From NCBI GenBank assembly GCA_021205005.1, contig JAJPYK010000270.1:1-12009 (forward strand): 12,009 nucleotides of DNA, given 5' to 3'. This document shows, in pieces, positions 1-6,218 of the stretch. The stretch's first letter is position 1, and every line of letters begins with the position of its first letter. Position numbers and translations under genes: made by a program. This DNA is from Paraprevotella sp. GTDB lineage: Bacteria; Bacteroidota; Bacteroidia; Bacteroidales; Bacteroidaceae. The notes below the pieces were generated by a model. The model was given only the letters and a program-made list of their open reading frames with translations. It did not search any database and was not told the DNA's origin.

Positions 1-30
1 CCGTTCGTTAATGAGTTTTAATGTCAGCAT
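1..30 (-). CDS. serS: Seryl-tRNA synthetase, first 10 codons only (partial)
   Basis: On the minus strand an ATG at 30-28 opens a frame that stays open to the window edge and reads MLTLKLINER. From memory, Bacteroidales seryl-tRNA synthetases begin with nearly this sequence (MLTLK-I-E), the start of the N-terminal tRNA-binding coiled-coil arm. The enzyme charges tRNA-Ser, and tRNA-Sec where present, in the cytoplasm. A minus-strand promoter lies 45-80 bp upstream at 109-75, which supports a real gene start. Only ten residues are visible, so the call rests on the N-terminal match and the promoter. Confidence 0.5.
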   Translation of the reverse strand, partial: MLTLKLINER

Positions 31-74
31 ACTGTTATGTAGTTTGTATTCTATATCCTAAATGATGTGGTTTG

Positions 75-109
75 CAAAATTAAATAAAAAAAAGACAGGA
101 TGGACCAAA
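75..109 (-). promoter_or_regulatory. Bacteroidales-type promoter for the leftward (serS-like) gene
   Basis: On the minus strand, TAATTTTG at 82-75 fits the Bacteroidetes -7 consensus TAnnTTTG. A TTTG at 109-106 lies 23 bp upstream as the -33 element. The predicted transcript starts near 68 and gives a leader of roughly 38 nt before the ATG at 30. The 23-bp spacing is at the long end of what is usual. Confidence 0.5.
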
Positions 110-118
110 ATGAAGGAA

Positions 119-130
119 AAACCGCGGTTT
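119..130. repeat. 12-bp perfect palindrome AAACCGCGGTTT, possible operator
   Basis: AAACCGCGGTTT is a perfect palindrome with weaker symmetry continuing on both sides (GAAGGAAA left, CTTTCTTC right). It sits just upstream of the -33 element of the leftward promoter, in the intergenic region shared by two divergent genes. That position suits a dimeric regulator, but no regulator can be named. The rest of 131-300 contains no convincing gene; a 9-bp direct repeat AATGGACGG occurs at 172-180 and 242-250. Confidence 0.3.
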
Positions 131-308
131 CTTTCTTCGGAACGGCATAATTCGGGACGAACATACGGCTGAATGGACGGGACATGTACGTCGGTCGTCC
201 AGAAATTCATATTGAAACATTTTCGCAATAAAAAACAGATAAATGGACGGATTTTCTTGATATAAGTCAATATCCTGCCGGTATTTCATCTAAAAGTTGC
301 CTTTTTGC

Positions 309-339
309 TTGTTCTTCGTTCGAGACCGGCGTATCTTTG
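309..339 (+). promoter_or_regulatory. Promoter of the GIN-domain gene
   Basis: TATCTTTG at 332-339 matches TAnnTTTG, and TTG at 309-311 lies 20 bp upstream. Transcription would start near 346, leaving a leader of about 55 nt. An SD-like AAAAGGA at 387-393 stands 8 nt before the ATG at 402. Confidence 0.6.
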
Positions 340-401
340 CAGTGTTTTTAGGAAAGGCCTGTAAAAAGGCTGAATAACGTTTAGGTAAAAGGATTGAATT
401 T

Positions 402-863
402 ATGAAGAAATTAATGATTATGGCGAGTGCCATCATGATGGCAGTAGCTGCAAAGGCAGGTGAAGTAAATACAGTTGCATTCAACGAAACTCGGGTCGAT
501 GTTCCCGCCCGCGTACGTTTTGTCAAAGGCGATAACTACGGCTTCCAGGTTGATGCTAAGGATTCAATCGTGGCGCGTTCGTTGCGTTGCGTCGTGAAAA
601 ACGGAGTGCTTCGCATCAGCGCGGGTAATTCTTTGCAACCGGGCGAAACGAAATACGATCCCAAGAAAGGCGCATATTATTATGGTGTCAACCATGACGG
701 CGAAGTGTACAGAAACGCCAGCGACGACGACACTACGTTGATTACGATTTATTCTCCGGCCATGCCTAAGGTGACGACTTCTTCCGATTATGTAGCTGAA
801 GCTGTGAAAGAGGCCGACAATACGGCTGCCGACAAGAACATGTTGACTATGAACGGAAAATAA
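402..863 (+). CDS. Small secreted GIN-domain (DUF2807-like) protein
   Basis: The 153-residue product starts with a signal peptide (about residues 1-19, MKKLM, then a hydrophobic Ala/Met core ending AKA), so export across the inner membrane is expected. The mature part has the feel of the 'head GIN' / DUF2807 fold common in Bacteroidetes: a first strand around VNTVAFNETRVDVP, then a 'VVKNGVLRIS' strand, and a later 'LITIYSPAMPKVTTSSD' strand, which is the usual phrase introducing the beta-helical part. Typical members are over 200 residues, so this is a short version that stops after the first repeats. No catalytic residues are visible and the molecular role is unknown; some relatives are labelled putative adhesins on thin evidence. 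It is a single-gene unit with its own promoter (309-339) and strong terminator (920-965). The ATG at 402 is chosen for the SD-like AAAAGGA and the signal peptide. The family call is moderately secure, the function is not. Confidence 0.65.
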   Translation: MKKLMIMASAIMMAVAAKAGEVNTVAFNETRVDVPARVRFVKGDNYGFQVDAKDSIVARSLRCVVKNGVLRISAGNSLQPGETKYDPKKGAYYYGVNHDGEVYRNASDDDTTLITIYSPAMPKVTTSSDYVAEAVKEADNTAADKNMLTMNGK

Positions 864-919
864 GATAACTTCCTTTTGAGGAAGGCAACGATAGCAATCT
901 GCTGTCAAGTTAGAAATGT

Positions 920-965
920 AACCCCTCGATGTTTTTTCAGGACTAAAAAACATCGAGGGGTTTTG
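920..965 (+). terminator. Rho-independent terminator after the GIN-domain gene
   Basis: An 18-bp perfect stem (920-937 with 945-962, core CCCCTCGATGTTTTTT) closes a 7-nt loop and is followed by TTTTG. It lies 57 nt after the stop codon at 861-863. The A run and T run on the two arms may also let it work on the minus strand. Confidence 0.85.
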
Positions 966-1219
966 CTTAACGGCTGGGGGCTCATAACTCCCAAAGAGCA
1001 TCACTCAGCCATACAAAAAAATGCTGAATGTACCTGTGTGTTTTGTTCACTCCTATTGCTCATGGCAAAAGGGAGCGGTGGAAAACGTCATCACAAACTC
1101 ATCAGGCAATACATACCAAAGGGGACAGACTTAAGCAGGGTCATAGAGGGGAAAAATAGACAAAATCAGAAGGAAATGCAATGCCTGGCCGAGAGGAGAC
1201 ATAAACTTTTATACGCAGG
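966..1219. other. Intergenic stretch with no recognisable gene
   Basis: About 250 bases between the terminator and the next promoter. The open frames here start without initiation signals, have no domain-like composition and read through the terminator hairpin, so I do not call them. A weak hairpin (CTCC...GGAG around 1050-1077) and a tRNA-Met anticodon-like stretch near 975-990 lead nowhere. It may be decayed coding DNA, but nothing identifiable remains. Confidence 0.5.
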
Positions 1220-1253
1220 TTGAAAGGCTTTTTGAAAATATTTCGTAATTTTG
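1220..1253 (+). promoter_or_regulatory. Promoter of the M6 protease gene
   Basis: TAATTTTG at 1246-1253 is a good TAnnTTTG -7 box, with TTG at 1220-1222 upstream (23-bp spacer, longer than the 20-21 bp seen elsewhere here). Transcription would begin near 1260. This argues against using the TTG codon at 1264 as the start, because the message would then be almost leaderless. Confidence 0.5.
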
Positions 1254-1305
1254 CACTTGCTAATTGGCTTTGCCGATTTTTCTTTTTCATTTAACGACAA
1301 CGATT

Positions 1306-3441
1306 CTGAAGAAATTGATTTTTACATTTGCACTTGTCCTTGTGGCAATGACGATTTCTGCTGTTCCTGCAAGACGGGAAATATGGAGGACCTTAAAACT
1401 GGCCGACGGCAGCGAAGTGAGAGCCGAATTAAGAGGCGATGAGTTTCTGTCGTTTTGGCAGGCAGCCGATGGCCGCAGGTTCGTGCCGAACGTCAAAACC
1501 GGGATATTTGAAGCCGCTGATTCGGGCAAGCTCGCCACACAGGCACAAGCAAGAAGGAACATGCCTTCAATGCTCCAATCAAGGCTCAGAATAGCCTTTG
1601 TACCCTTCGGCGGCACGCATACCGAATATAAAGGAAAGAAAAAAGGCTTAATCATCCTCGTGCAGTTTGCCGATAAGACATTCTCTCCCGAAGATACCCC
1701 CGAACTGTACAACCGAATTGCAAACGAAGAGAACTTCAACGAAATGGGGTTCGAAGGAAGTGTAAAGGATTATTTCAAGGCCCAGAGTTACGGCGATTTC
1801 GAGCTTGACTTCGATGTGGTCGGGCCTGTCACGATGCCGGAAGGTTACGCTTACTACGGCGCGAACTACGTCGAAGGAAGCAACGTGGATTTTTTCCACT
1901 CGCAGGCTGTCGGCCAAATGCTGATAGACGCATGCACGGCTGTAGATGGACAGGTTAATTTCAAGGACTACGACTGGGACGGCGACGGAATGGTCGACCA
2001 GGTGTATTTGCTTTATGCCGGCCACGGCGAAGCGACTTACGACGACCCGAACACCATCTGGCCGCACGAAGCGGGCCTGGATGAATTGACTTATGACCCG
2101 ACAACGAAAAAATACAAGACCCTGCAACTTGACGGCGTTTACATCAACACTTATGCCTGCGGATGCGAACTCGGCCATACTGAAAGCATTTACGGCATCG
2201 GCACGATATGCCATGAATTTTCTCATTGCCTCGGTCTTCCCGACATGTACGATATCACTTATAGCGGCTATTACGGCATGGGATCCTGGAGCGTAATGGA
2301 CCAGGGCCTTTACAACGGCAACAGTTTTGTGCCTGCCGATTACACAAGCTACGAACGATGGTATGCAGGATGGATAGAACCGAAAGTACTCGACAGCGAT
2401 GTACAGGTGGACGACATGAAACCGATTGAGAACGACAAAGACGCCTACATCATTTATAATAACGGCAACCCCAATGAATATTATCTGCTGGAAAACAGGC
2501 AAAAGGACGGATGGGATGCGGCCATACCGGGTTCGGGAATGCTCATATTACATGTGGACTATTCGGATCAAGTATGGAGCAGCGATAGCGTAAACAGCAC
2601 GTCAAGGCAACGCTGCACGGTGTTCCCAGCCGACAACGATTTGAATAATCCTGCTGGCGACACCTATCCTTATATGGATAATAACAGCCTGAACGATTTT
2701 TCGACACCTGCGGCCATGCTGAACAACAAGAACAGTGACGGCACTTATTATATGAATAAGTCGGTAAGCGAAATTACGCAAAACGATGACGGCACAATGG
2801 CATTCAAGTTTGAAACCAACGAAGCCGCCGAGGATTATGAAAAGCCTTCTTCTTACATCTTTTACGAATCGTTCGACAAGATGGACGGACAAGGCGGCCA
2901 TGACGGGCTGTTCGACGGTTCAACAGTAGGAAAAGGGACCTTCAAAGGATACACCGACAATGACGGATGGTCATCGATATCTGGGTATGGAGCGGATAAA
3001 TGCGTGATGCTCGGTTCATCGGATTCTATCGGCCAAATAACGACACCGGAATTGGAACTCAACGGTAAATATACCCTGTACTTCAAAGCCGCTCCTTATA
3101 CCGGCGACGGCAATTTCATAACTGTAGAAGTGAAAAGCGGCGAAGCCTCGTTTACGAAAACGAATTTCATCATGACAGAAGGCCGGTGGTCGGCGTTCAG
3201 CACCGAAATAGAAGGCAACGGCCCTATGAAGCTGCTCTTCAAAGGCACTCAGAAATTCTTCTTTGACGAAGTCTGCATAGCACCGGGATCGACCACAGGC
3301 ATCAACAGCGTAACCGTGGAAAAGCCCTCCCAACCGGCCGACGGTCGCATATACGGCATCGACGGGCAATATATGGGCAAGAACCTGGACAACCTGAAAA
3401 AAGGCATCTATATCGTAAACAGAAAGAAAATCATAAAATAA
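1306..3441 (+). CDS. Secreted M6-family (immune inhibitor A-like) zinc metalloprotease
   Basis: A large exported protease of about 711 residues. The zinc site HEFSHCLGLPD is encoded at 2212-2244 and fits HExxHxxGxxD: two His ligands, the catalytic Glu, and a third Asp ligand. The following GSWSVMDQG gives the M6-type Met-turn, so family M6 is secure. The order is: signal peptide (KKLIFTFALVLVAMTISAVPA), an N-terminal domain with the 'ADGRRFVPN' phrase common in Bacteroidetes M6 proteins, the catalytic domain, a beta-rich region from about 2850 to 3280 resembling a jelly-roll accessory domain, and a C-terminal tail with YGIDGQYMG and KKGIYIVNRKK. That tail resembles C-terminal signatures of Bacteroidetes secreted proteins, some of them type IX cargo; the export route is inferred. 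Substrate is unknown. The start is uncertain: there is no ATG before the signal peptide. CTG at 1306 begins L/M-KKLIF; other options are TTG 1264, TTG 1315 and ATG 1348, the last of which would destroy the signal peptide. The gene stands alone between its own promoter and terminator. Confidence 0.9.
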   Translation: MKKLIFTFALVLVAMTISAVPARREIWRTLKLADGSEVRAELRGDEFLSFWQAADGRRFVPNVKTGIFEAADSGKLATQAQARRNMPSMLQSRLRIAFVPFGGTHTEYKGKKKGLIILVQFADKTFSPEDTPELYNRIANEENFNEMGFEGSVKDYFKAQSYGDFELDFDVVGPVTMPEGYAYYGANYVEGSNVDFFHSQAVGQMLIDACTAVDGQVNFKDYDWDGDGMVDQVYLLYAGHGEATYDDPNTIWPHEAGLDELTYDPTTKKYKTLQLDGVYINTYACGCELGHTESIYGIGTICHEFSHCLGLPDMYDITYSGYYGMGSWSVMDQGLYNGNSFVPADYTSYERWYAGWIEPKVLDSDVQVDDMKPIENDKDAYIIYNNGNPNEYYLLENRQKDGWDAAIPGSGMLILHVDYSDQVWSSDSVNSTSRQRCTVFPADNDLNNPAGDTYPYMDNNSLNDFSTPAAMLNNKNSDGTYYMNKSVSEITQNDDGTMAFKFETNEAAEDYEKPSSYIFYESFDKMDGQGGHDGLFDGSTVGKGTFKGYTDNDGWSSISGYGADKCVMLGSSDSIGQITTPELELNGKYTLYFKAAPYTGDGNFITVEVKSGEASFTKTNFIMTEGRWSAFSTEIEGNGPMKLLFKGTQKFFFDEVCIAPGSTTGINSVTVEKPSQPADGRIYGIDGQYMGKNLDNLKKGIYIVNRKKIIK

Positions 3442-3513
3442 AGCCCCGCCCAAAGGGCTTACTGGGTAAGGTTAACCTGTCTGGCCCGCCGCCCGAAACA
3501 TATCAACGATAAC

Positions 3514-3564
3514 GACAGTATCCCAAAAGTTTTTTTATTGAACTTTTGGGATACTGTCTTTTTT
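3514..3564 (+). terminator. Strong rho-independent terminator after the M6 protease
   Basis: A perfect 18-bp stem, GACAGTATCCCAAAAGTT at 3514-3531 with its complement at 3541-3558, encloses a 9-nt loop and is followed by six T. A smaller AAGCCC/GGGCTT hairpin (3441-3460) and a 10-bp palindrome AGGTTAACCT (3469-3478) lie between it and the protease stop codon. The right arm also carries the -33 element of the next promoter. Confidence 0.9.
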
Positions 3565-3577
3565 ATATTTATCTTTG
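3545..3577 (+). promoter_or_regulatory. Promoter upstream of the CorC-like gene, overlapping the terminator
   Basis: TTTG at 3545-3548 and TATCTTTG at 3570-3577 are separated by 21 bp, the closest fit in this window to the Bacteroidetes -33/-7 consensus. The -33 element lies inside the right arm of the upstream terminator. Transcription would start near 3585, about 265 nt before the next clear gene. Confidence 0.65.
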
Positions 3578-3584
3578 CAAAGCA

Positions 3585-3850
3585 CAAAGCACAAAAATGT
3601 ACCACGAAGACAGAACGATCGTTTTTTTCTTGTCCCACTTCATTCTTTATCATGGTGTCGGATTTTATTTCGGAGACCTGGAAAAGTGAAGCATCTTCAA
3701 CAGGAGATGCCGGGGTGTTCTTTTGCAGTGTCGGTTGTCTTTCGTCCGTGTCCGTGTCTTTTTCGCGGCGTATGGCGTGTTGTAGAGCCTGAAAACGTGT
3801 TGCTGTTGCCGCACGCGAAAGACTGAGCGTAGTATAATCAAAATATATAT
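3585..3850 (+). other. Long leader of the CorC-like gene, possibly structured
   Basis: About 265 nt separate the predicted transcript start from the ATG at 3851. Visible elements are a 30-codon open frame (ATG 3597-3599, stop 3687-3689, only about 12 nt after the predicted start), a GCATCT/AGATGC hairpin (3691-3710), a tandem GTCCGT repeat near 3744-3755, and a long-range pairing of TTTCGCG (3761-3767) with CGCGAAA (3814-3820). There is no U-run hairpin of attenuator type. I recognise no known riboswitch class, and the small frame has no homologue I know. Confidence 0.3.
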
Positions 3851-5128
3851 ATGAGCGAGATTTTTATTATCATTGGGTTGATAGTGTTGAATGGCGTGTT
3901 TTCCATGTCCGAAACGGCGATGATTTCGGCGCGGAAATCCCGACTTTCCATGGAGGCGAAGAAGGGGAATAAATCCGCACGGAAAGCATTGGATTTATCG
4001 GGGAATTCGGACCGTTTTTTGTCTACCGTACAAATCGGAATCACGTTGATCGGTATTCTGACCGGTATCTATTCCGGCAGTAAAATAGCTACCGACCTGA
4101 CGGATTTCATGCTTTCTTGCGGCGTATCTCCGTCCTATGCCTACATGTTGGCGCAGGGCCTTATCGTGGTGATCGCGACCTATCTGACCATTATCTTCGG
4201 TGAGCTGGTGCCGAAGCGTATCGGCTTGAGTGTGGCTGAGACCGTGGCCAAACTGGTGGCGCGTCCGATGAATTTCCTGGCCCGGCTGGTTTCTCCTTTC
4301 GTCTGGTTGCTTTCAACAAGTACGGAGATTATTTTCAACCTGTTGGGGGTGAAGAGCGAGGACGGAAAGGTGACTGAAGAAGAAATCAAGTCGATCGTCA
4401 AGGAGGGGGCCGAAGAAGGAACGGTGGAACCGGTGGAGCAAAACATTGTGCAACGGGTTTTCCTGTTGGGCAATTTGAAAATCGGTTCTATCATGACGCA
4501 TAAGAGTGAGGTGGTATGGCTGGATGCTGCGATGTCGGCCGAGGAGGTGAAAGAGGTGATGAAAAACGATCTTTATGAGTCTTATCCGGTTGCCGACGGC
4601 GATTTGGATCATGTGAAGGGAATGATTTGGCTGAAAGATTTGGTCATGGGGCTGGGCGACGCACATTTCAATGTGGGGGCGTTGGCTCGTGAGGCGGTTT
4701 ACTTCCATGAAGGGATGAGTATATATAAGGTGTTGGAACAGATGAAGGTAAAGAAGATCAGCCGCGGCCTGATCTGCGACGAGTTCGGCGACTTTGTGGG
4801 AATGGTCACGCTGAAAGATATTTTCGAGGGACTGGTGGGCGCAATGGACAATGAAGGCGAGGAGCCTGAGATCGTCAAGCGTTCGGATAATGGCGGATGG
4901 CTGGTGGACGGGCAGTGCTCGCTCTACGACCTGTTGTGTTACTTCGACTGCGGTGATTTGTATGAGGCGTCGGGCTATCACACTTTGGCCGGCCTGATTC
5001 TTGACCGCATGCAGCACATTCCCCGTTGCGGCGAGAAGCTGGAGTGGAACGGTTTTGTATTCGAGATTGTGGATATGGATGGGGCACGTATCAACAAGGT
5101 GCTGGTGACGGGAAAAACAATCTCCTGA
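3851..5128 (+). CDS. CorC/HlyC-family CNNM-CBS membrane protein (putative Mg2+/Co2+ transporter)
   Basis: The 425-residue protein has the full CNNM-type architecture. Residues 1-170 form the DUF21/CNNM membrane domain, with hydrophobic segments near 3-25, 57-77, 97-119 and 138-167, and the conserved SMSET (18-22) and FGELVPKRI (116-124) motifs. Residues 172-200 are the acidic linker (TEEEIKSIVKEGAEEG). A CBS pair follows at about 213-332, and a C-terminal CorC_HlyC domain at 343-422, which includes the WLVDG phrase. Relatives move or regulate Mg2+ and related cations at the inner membrane, with the CBS pair binding adenine nucleotide. Old 'hemolysin' labels for this family are misleading. Length is normal for the family. 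The ATG at 3851 follows an A/T-rich stretch without an SD, as is common in Bacteroidetes. It is a single-gene unit with a long leader. The TGA stop lies within the first of three 22-bp repeats. Family is certain, the ion is not. Confidence 0.9.
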   Translation: MSEIFIIIGLIVLNGVFSMSETAMISARKSRLSMEAKKGNKSARKALDLSGNSDRFLSTVQIGITLIGILTGIYSGSKIATDLTDFMLSCGVSPSYAYMLAQGLIVVIATYLTIIFGELVPKRIGLSVAETVAKLVARPMNFLARLVSPFVWLLSTSTEIIFNLLGVKSEDGKVTEEEIKSIVKEGAEEGTVEPVEQNIVQRVFLLGNLKIGSIMTHKSEVVWLDAAMSAEEVKEVMKNDLYESYPVADGDLDHVKGMIWLKDLVMGLGDAHFNVGALAREAVYFHEGMSIYKVLEQMKVKKISRGLICDEFGDFVGMVTLKDIFEGLVGAMDNEGEEPEIVKRSDNGGWLVDGQCSLYDLLCYFDCGDLYEASGYHTLAGLILDRMQHIPRCGEKLEWNGFVFEIVDMDGARINKVLVTGKTIS

Positions 5129-5186
5129 GATTGAATTTTTTTTCTCCTGAGATCGGAATATTTTTCTCCTGAGATTGATTTTCTTT
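5121..5186. repeat. Three tandem 22-bp repeats at the CorC-like stop codon
   Basis: TCTCCTGAGATYGRWTTTYTTT-type units start at 5121, 5143 and 5165 with an exact 22-bp period. A degraded fourth start (TCTGCGGAGG) is at 5187. TCTCCTGAGA is identical in all three and is itself an imperfect dyad (TCTC-CT-GAGA); the second half is a variable T-rich run. The first unit encodes the last codons and the TGA stop (5126-5128). One helical turn is about 10.5 bp, so the dyads recur on the same DNA face every two turns. Confidence 0.85.
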
Positions 5187-5217
5187 TCTGCGGAGGAAGT
5201 CGGAACGACCTTTGCGG

Positions 5218-5242
5218 GAGGGCATGGTCGGCGACGGCCCTC
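5218..5242 (+). terminator. Weak hairpin between the CorC-like gene and map
   Basis: GAGGGC at 5218-5223 pairs with GCCCTC at 5237-5242 around a GC-rich 13-nt loop. There is no T-run after it, so it is at best a poor intrinsic terminator. No other terminator candidate exists between the CorC-like gene and the map promoter. Confidence 0.25.
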
Positions 5243-5270
5243 TCTACTAAAATAGAAGATTTAAGGCGGA

Positions 5271-5313
5271 TTTGCGCTTTCAAATGATTTTTTATAGTAC
5301 TTTTGTAGTACTA
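5271..5313 (+). promoter_or_regulatory. Promoter of map-tsaD-pncC with a dyad over the -7 box
   Basis: TACTTTTG at 5298-5305 fits TAnnTTTG, with TTTG at 5271-5274 upstream (23-bp spacer). The -7 box is covered by an inverted repeat TAGTAC (5295-5300), 7 nt, GTACTA (5308-5313), flanked by a T-run and an A-run. This is operator-like placement, since a protein bound there would block polymerase; no regulator is identifiable here. Confidence 0.5.
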
Positions 5314-5332
5314 AAAAATAGGTAAGAAAGAC

Positions 5333-6190
5333 ATGTTCAAGAGAATAAAGCGGAACTGGTTTGTACCGAAAGGTGCCGAAATGACCGAACTGGACAAGAA
5401 GATTTTGGCTTTTCAGAACCGGGGCTGTTTGGTGCCTTCGCGCAAGGTGATCAAGACGCCGGAACAGATTGAAGGCATTCGCCGGAGCGGTGTGGTGAAC
5501 ACCGGAGTACTCGATTTGGTGGCTCGTGAGATACATGCGGGAATGACTACACTCGAAATAGACAAGTTGGTTTATGATTATACGGTGGAGCACGGAGCGA
5601 TTCCCGCCCCGTTGAACTATGAAGGATTTCCGAAAAGCTGCTGCACTTCGATTAACGAAGTGGTCTGCCACGGCATCCCCAATGAGTTCGAAGTGCTGAA
5701 AGAGGGAGACATCATTAATGTGGATGTGTCTACCATCCTGGACGGATATTTCAGCGACGCATCCCGTATGTTCGTTATCGGCGAGACTACGCCGGCGAAA
5801 CAGAAATTGGTCGATGTGGCCCGCGAATGTCTGGACATCGGCATGGAGGCCGCCCATCCGTTCGGTTTTGTGGGCGATATCGGTCATGCCATAGAGCAAC
5901 ATGCCAAAAAGAACGGATTCAGCATCGTGCGCGATTTGTGCGGTCACGGGGTGGGGCTGGAATTCCATGAAGAGCCCGACGTGGAGCATTTCGGCAAGAA
6001 TGGCACGGGGATGCTTTTGGTGCCCGGAATGGTCTTTACCATAGAGCCGATGGTGAACATGGGAGACTGGCGTGTGTTTGTGGATGAAGACTACGGATGG
6101 ACCGTGGTGACGGAGGACGAACTGCCGAGCGCACAGTGGGAGCATACGTTCCTGATGACGGAAGAGGGGCTTGAGATCCTGACTTATTGA
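5333..6190 (+). CDS. map: Type I methionine aminopeptidase
   Basis: This 285-residue enzyme removes the initiator Met from nascent proteins whose second residue is small, in the cytoplasm at the ribosome. The pita-bread fold residues are complete: His113 (VCHG), metal ligands Asp131 (NVDVS), Asp142 (FSDAS), His205 (CGHGVG), Glu238 (TIEPM) and Glu270 (QWEHT), plus His212 in FHEEP. The first 40 or so residues are an N-terminal extension absent from the minimal E. coli enzyme; it lacks the Cys-rich zinc pattern of some extended MAPs and is basic at its start (MFKRIKRNW). In Bacteroidales a minimal map usually sits in the ribosomal protein cluster near secY/infA, so this is likely a second copy (inference). 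The ATG at 5333 is chosen because it lies about 20 nt after the expected transcript start; Met17 is an alternative. It leads a probable operon: tsaD begins 28 nt after its stop. Confidence 0.93.
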   Translation: MFKRIKRNWFVPKGAEMTELDKKILAFQNRGCLVPSRKVIKTPEQIEGIRRSGVVNTGVLDLVAREIHAGMTTLEIDKLVYDYTVEHGAIPAPLNYEGFPKSCCTSINEVVCHGIPNEFEVLKEGDIINVDVSTILDGYFSDASRMFVIGETTPAKQKLVDVARECLDIGMEAAHPFGFVGDIGHAIEQHAKKNGFSIVRDLCGHGVGLEFHEEPDVEHFGKNGTGMLLVPGMVFTIEPMVNMGDWRVFVDEDYGWTVVTEDELPSAQWEHTFLMTEEGLEILTY

Positions 6191-6218
6191 GACATAAAAA
6201 ACAAGTTTGCCGAGCGTA

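Noticed and set aside
58..289. Two minus-strand frames of about 70 codons between the divergent promoters.
   Set aside because: They run across the leftward promoter and the palindrome and show no conserved pattern.
968..1006. Stretch GGGGGCTCATAACTCCC resembling a tRNA-Met anticodon arm, enclosed by GGCTG/CAGCC.
   Set aside because: No acceptor stem, D-arm or T-arm (no GTTCGANNC) fits around it, so it is not a tRNA or a clear tRNA remnant.
876..1223. Plus-strand open frame of 115 codons.
   Set aside because: It reads through the strong terminator hairpin, has no initiation signal and no domain-like pattern.
1648..2502. Long minus-strand open frame of 284 codons opposite the M6 protease.
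   Set aside because: It lies wholly over the catalytic domain of a certain gene; its composition follows from the codon bias of the sense strand.
3538..3826. Two overlapping plus-strand frames in the leader of the CorC-like gene (84 and 83 codons).
   Set aside because: One begins inside the terminator stem before the predicted transcript start; neither has domain character. Only the shorter frame at 3597-3689 is well placed, and it is kept as a finding, not a gene.
4313..5017. Minus-strand open frame of 234 codons opposite the CorC-like gene.
   Set aside because: His/Gln-rich antisense product typical of shadows of CBS-domain coding sequence; no start signal.
5261..6145. Minus-strand open frame of 294 codons opposite map.
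   Set aside because: Mirror of the map coding frame with no recognisable domain and no own promoter.
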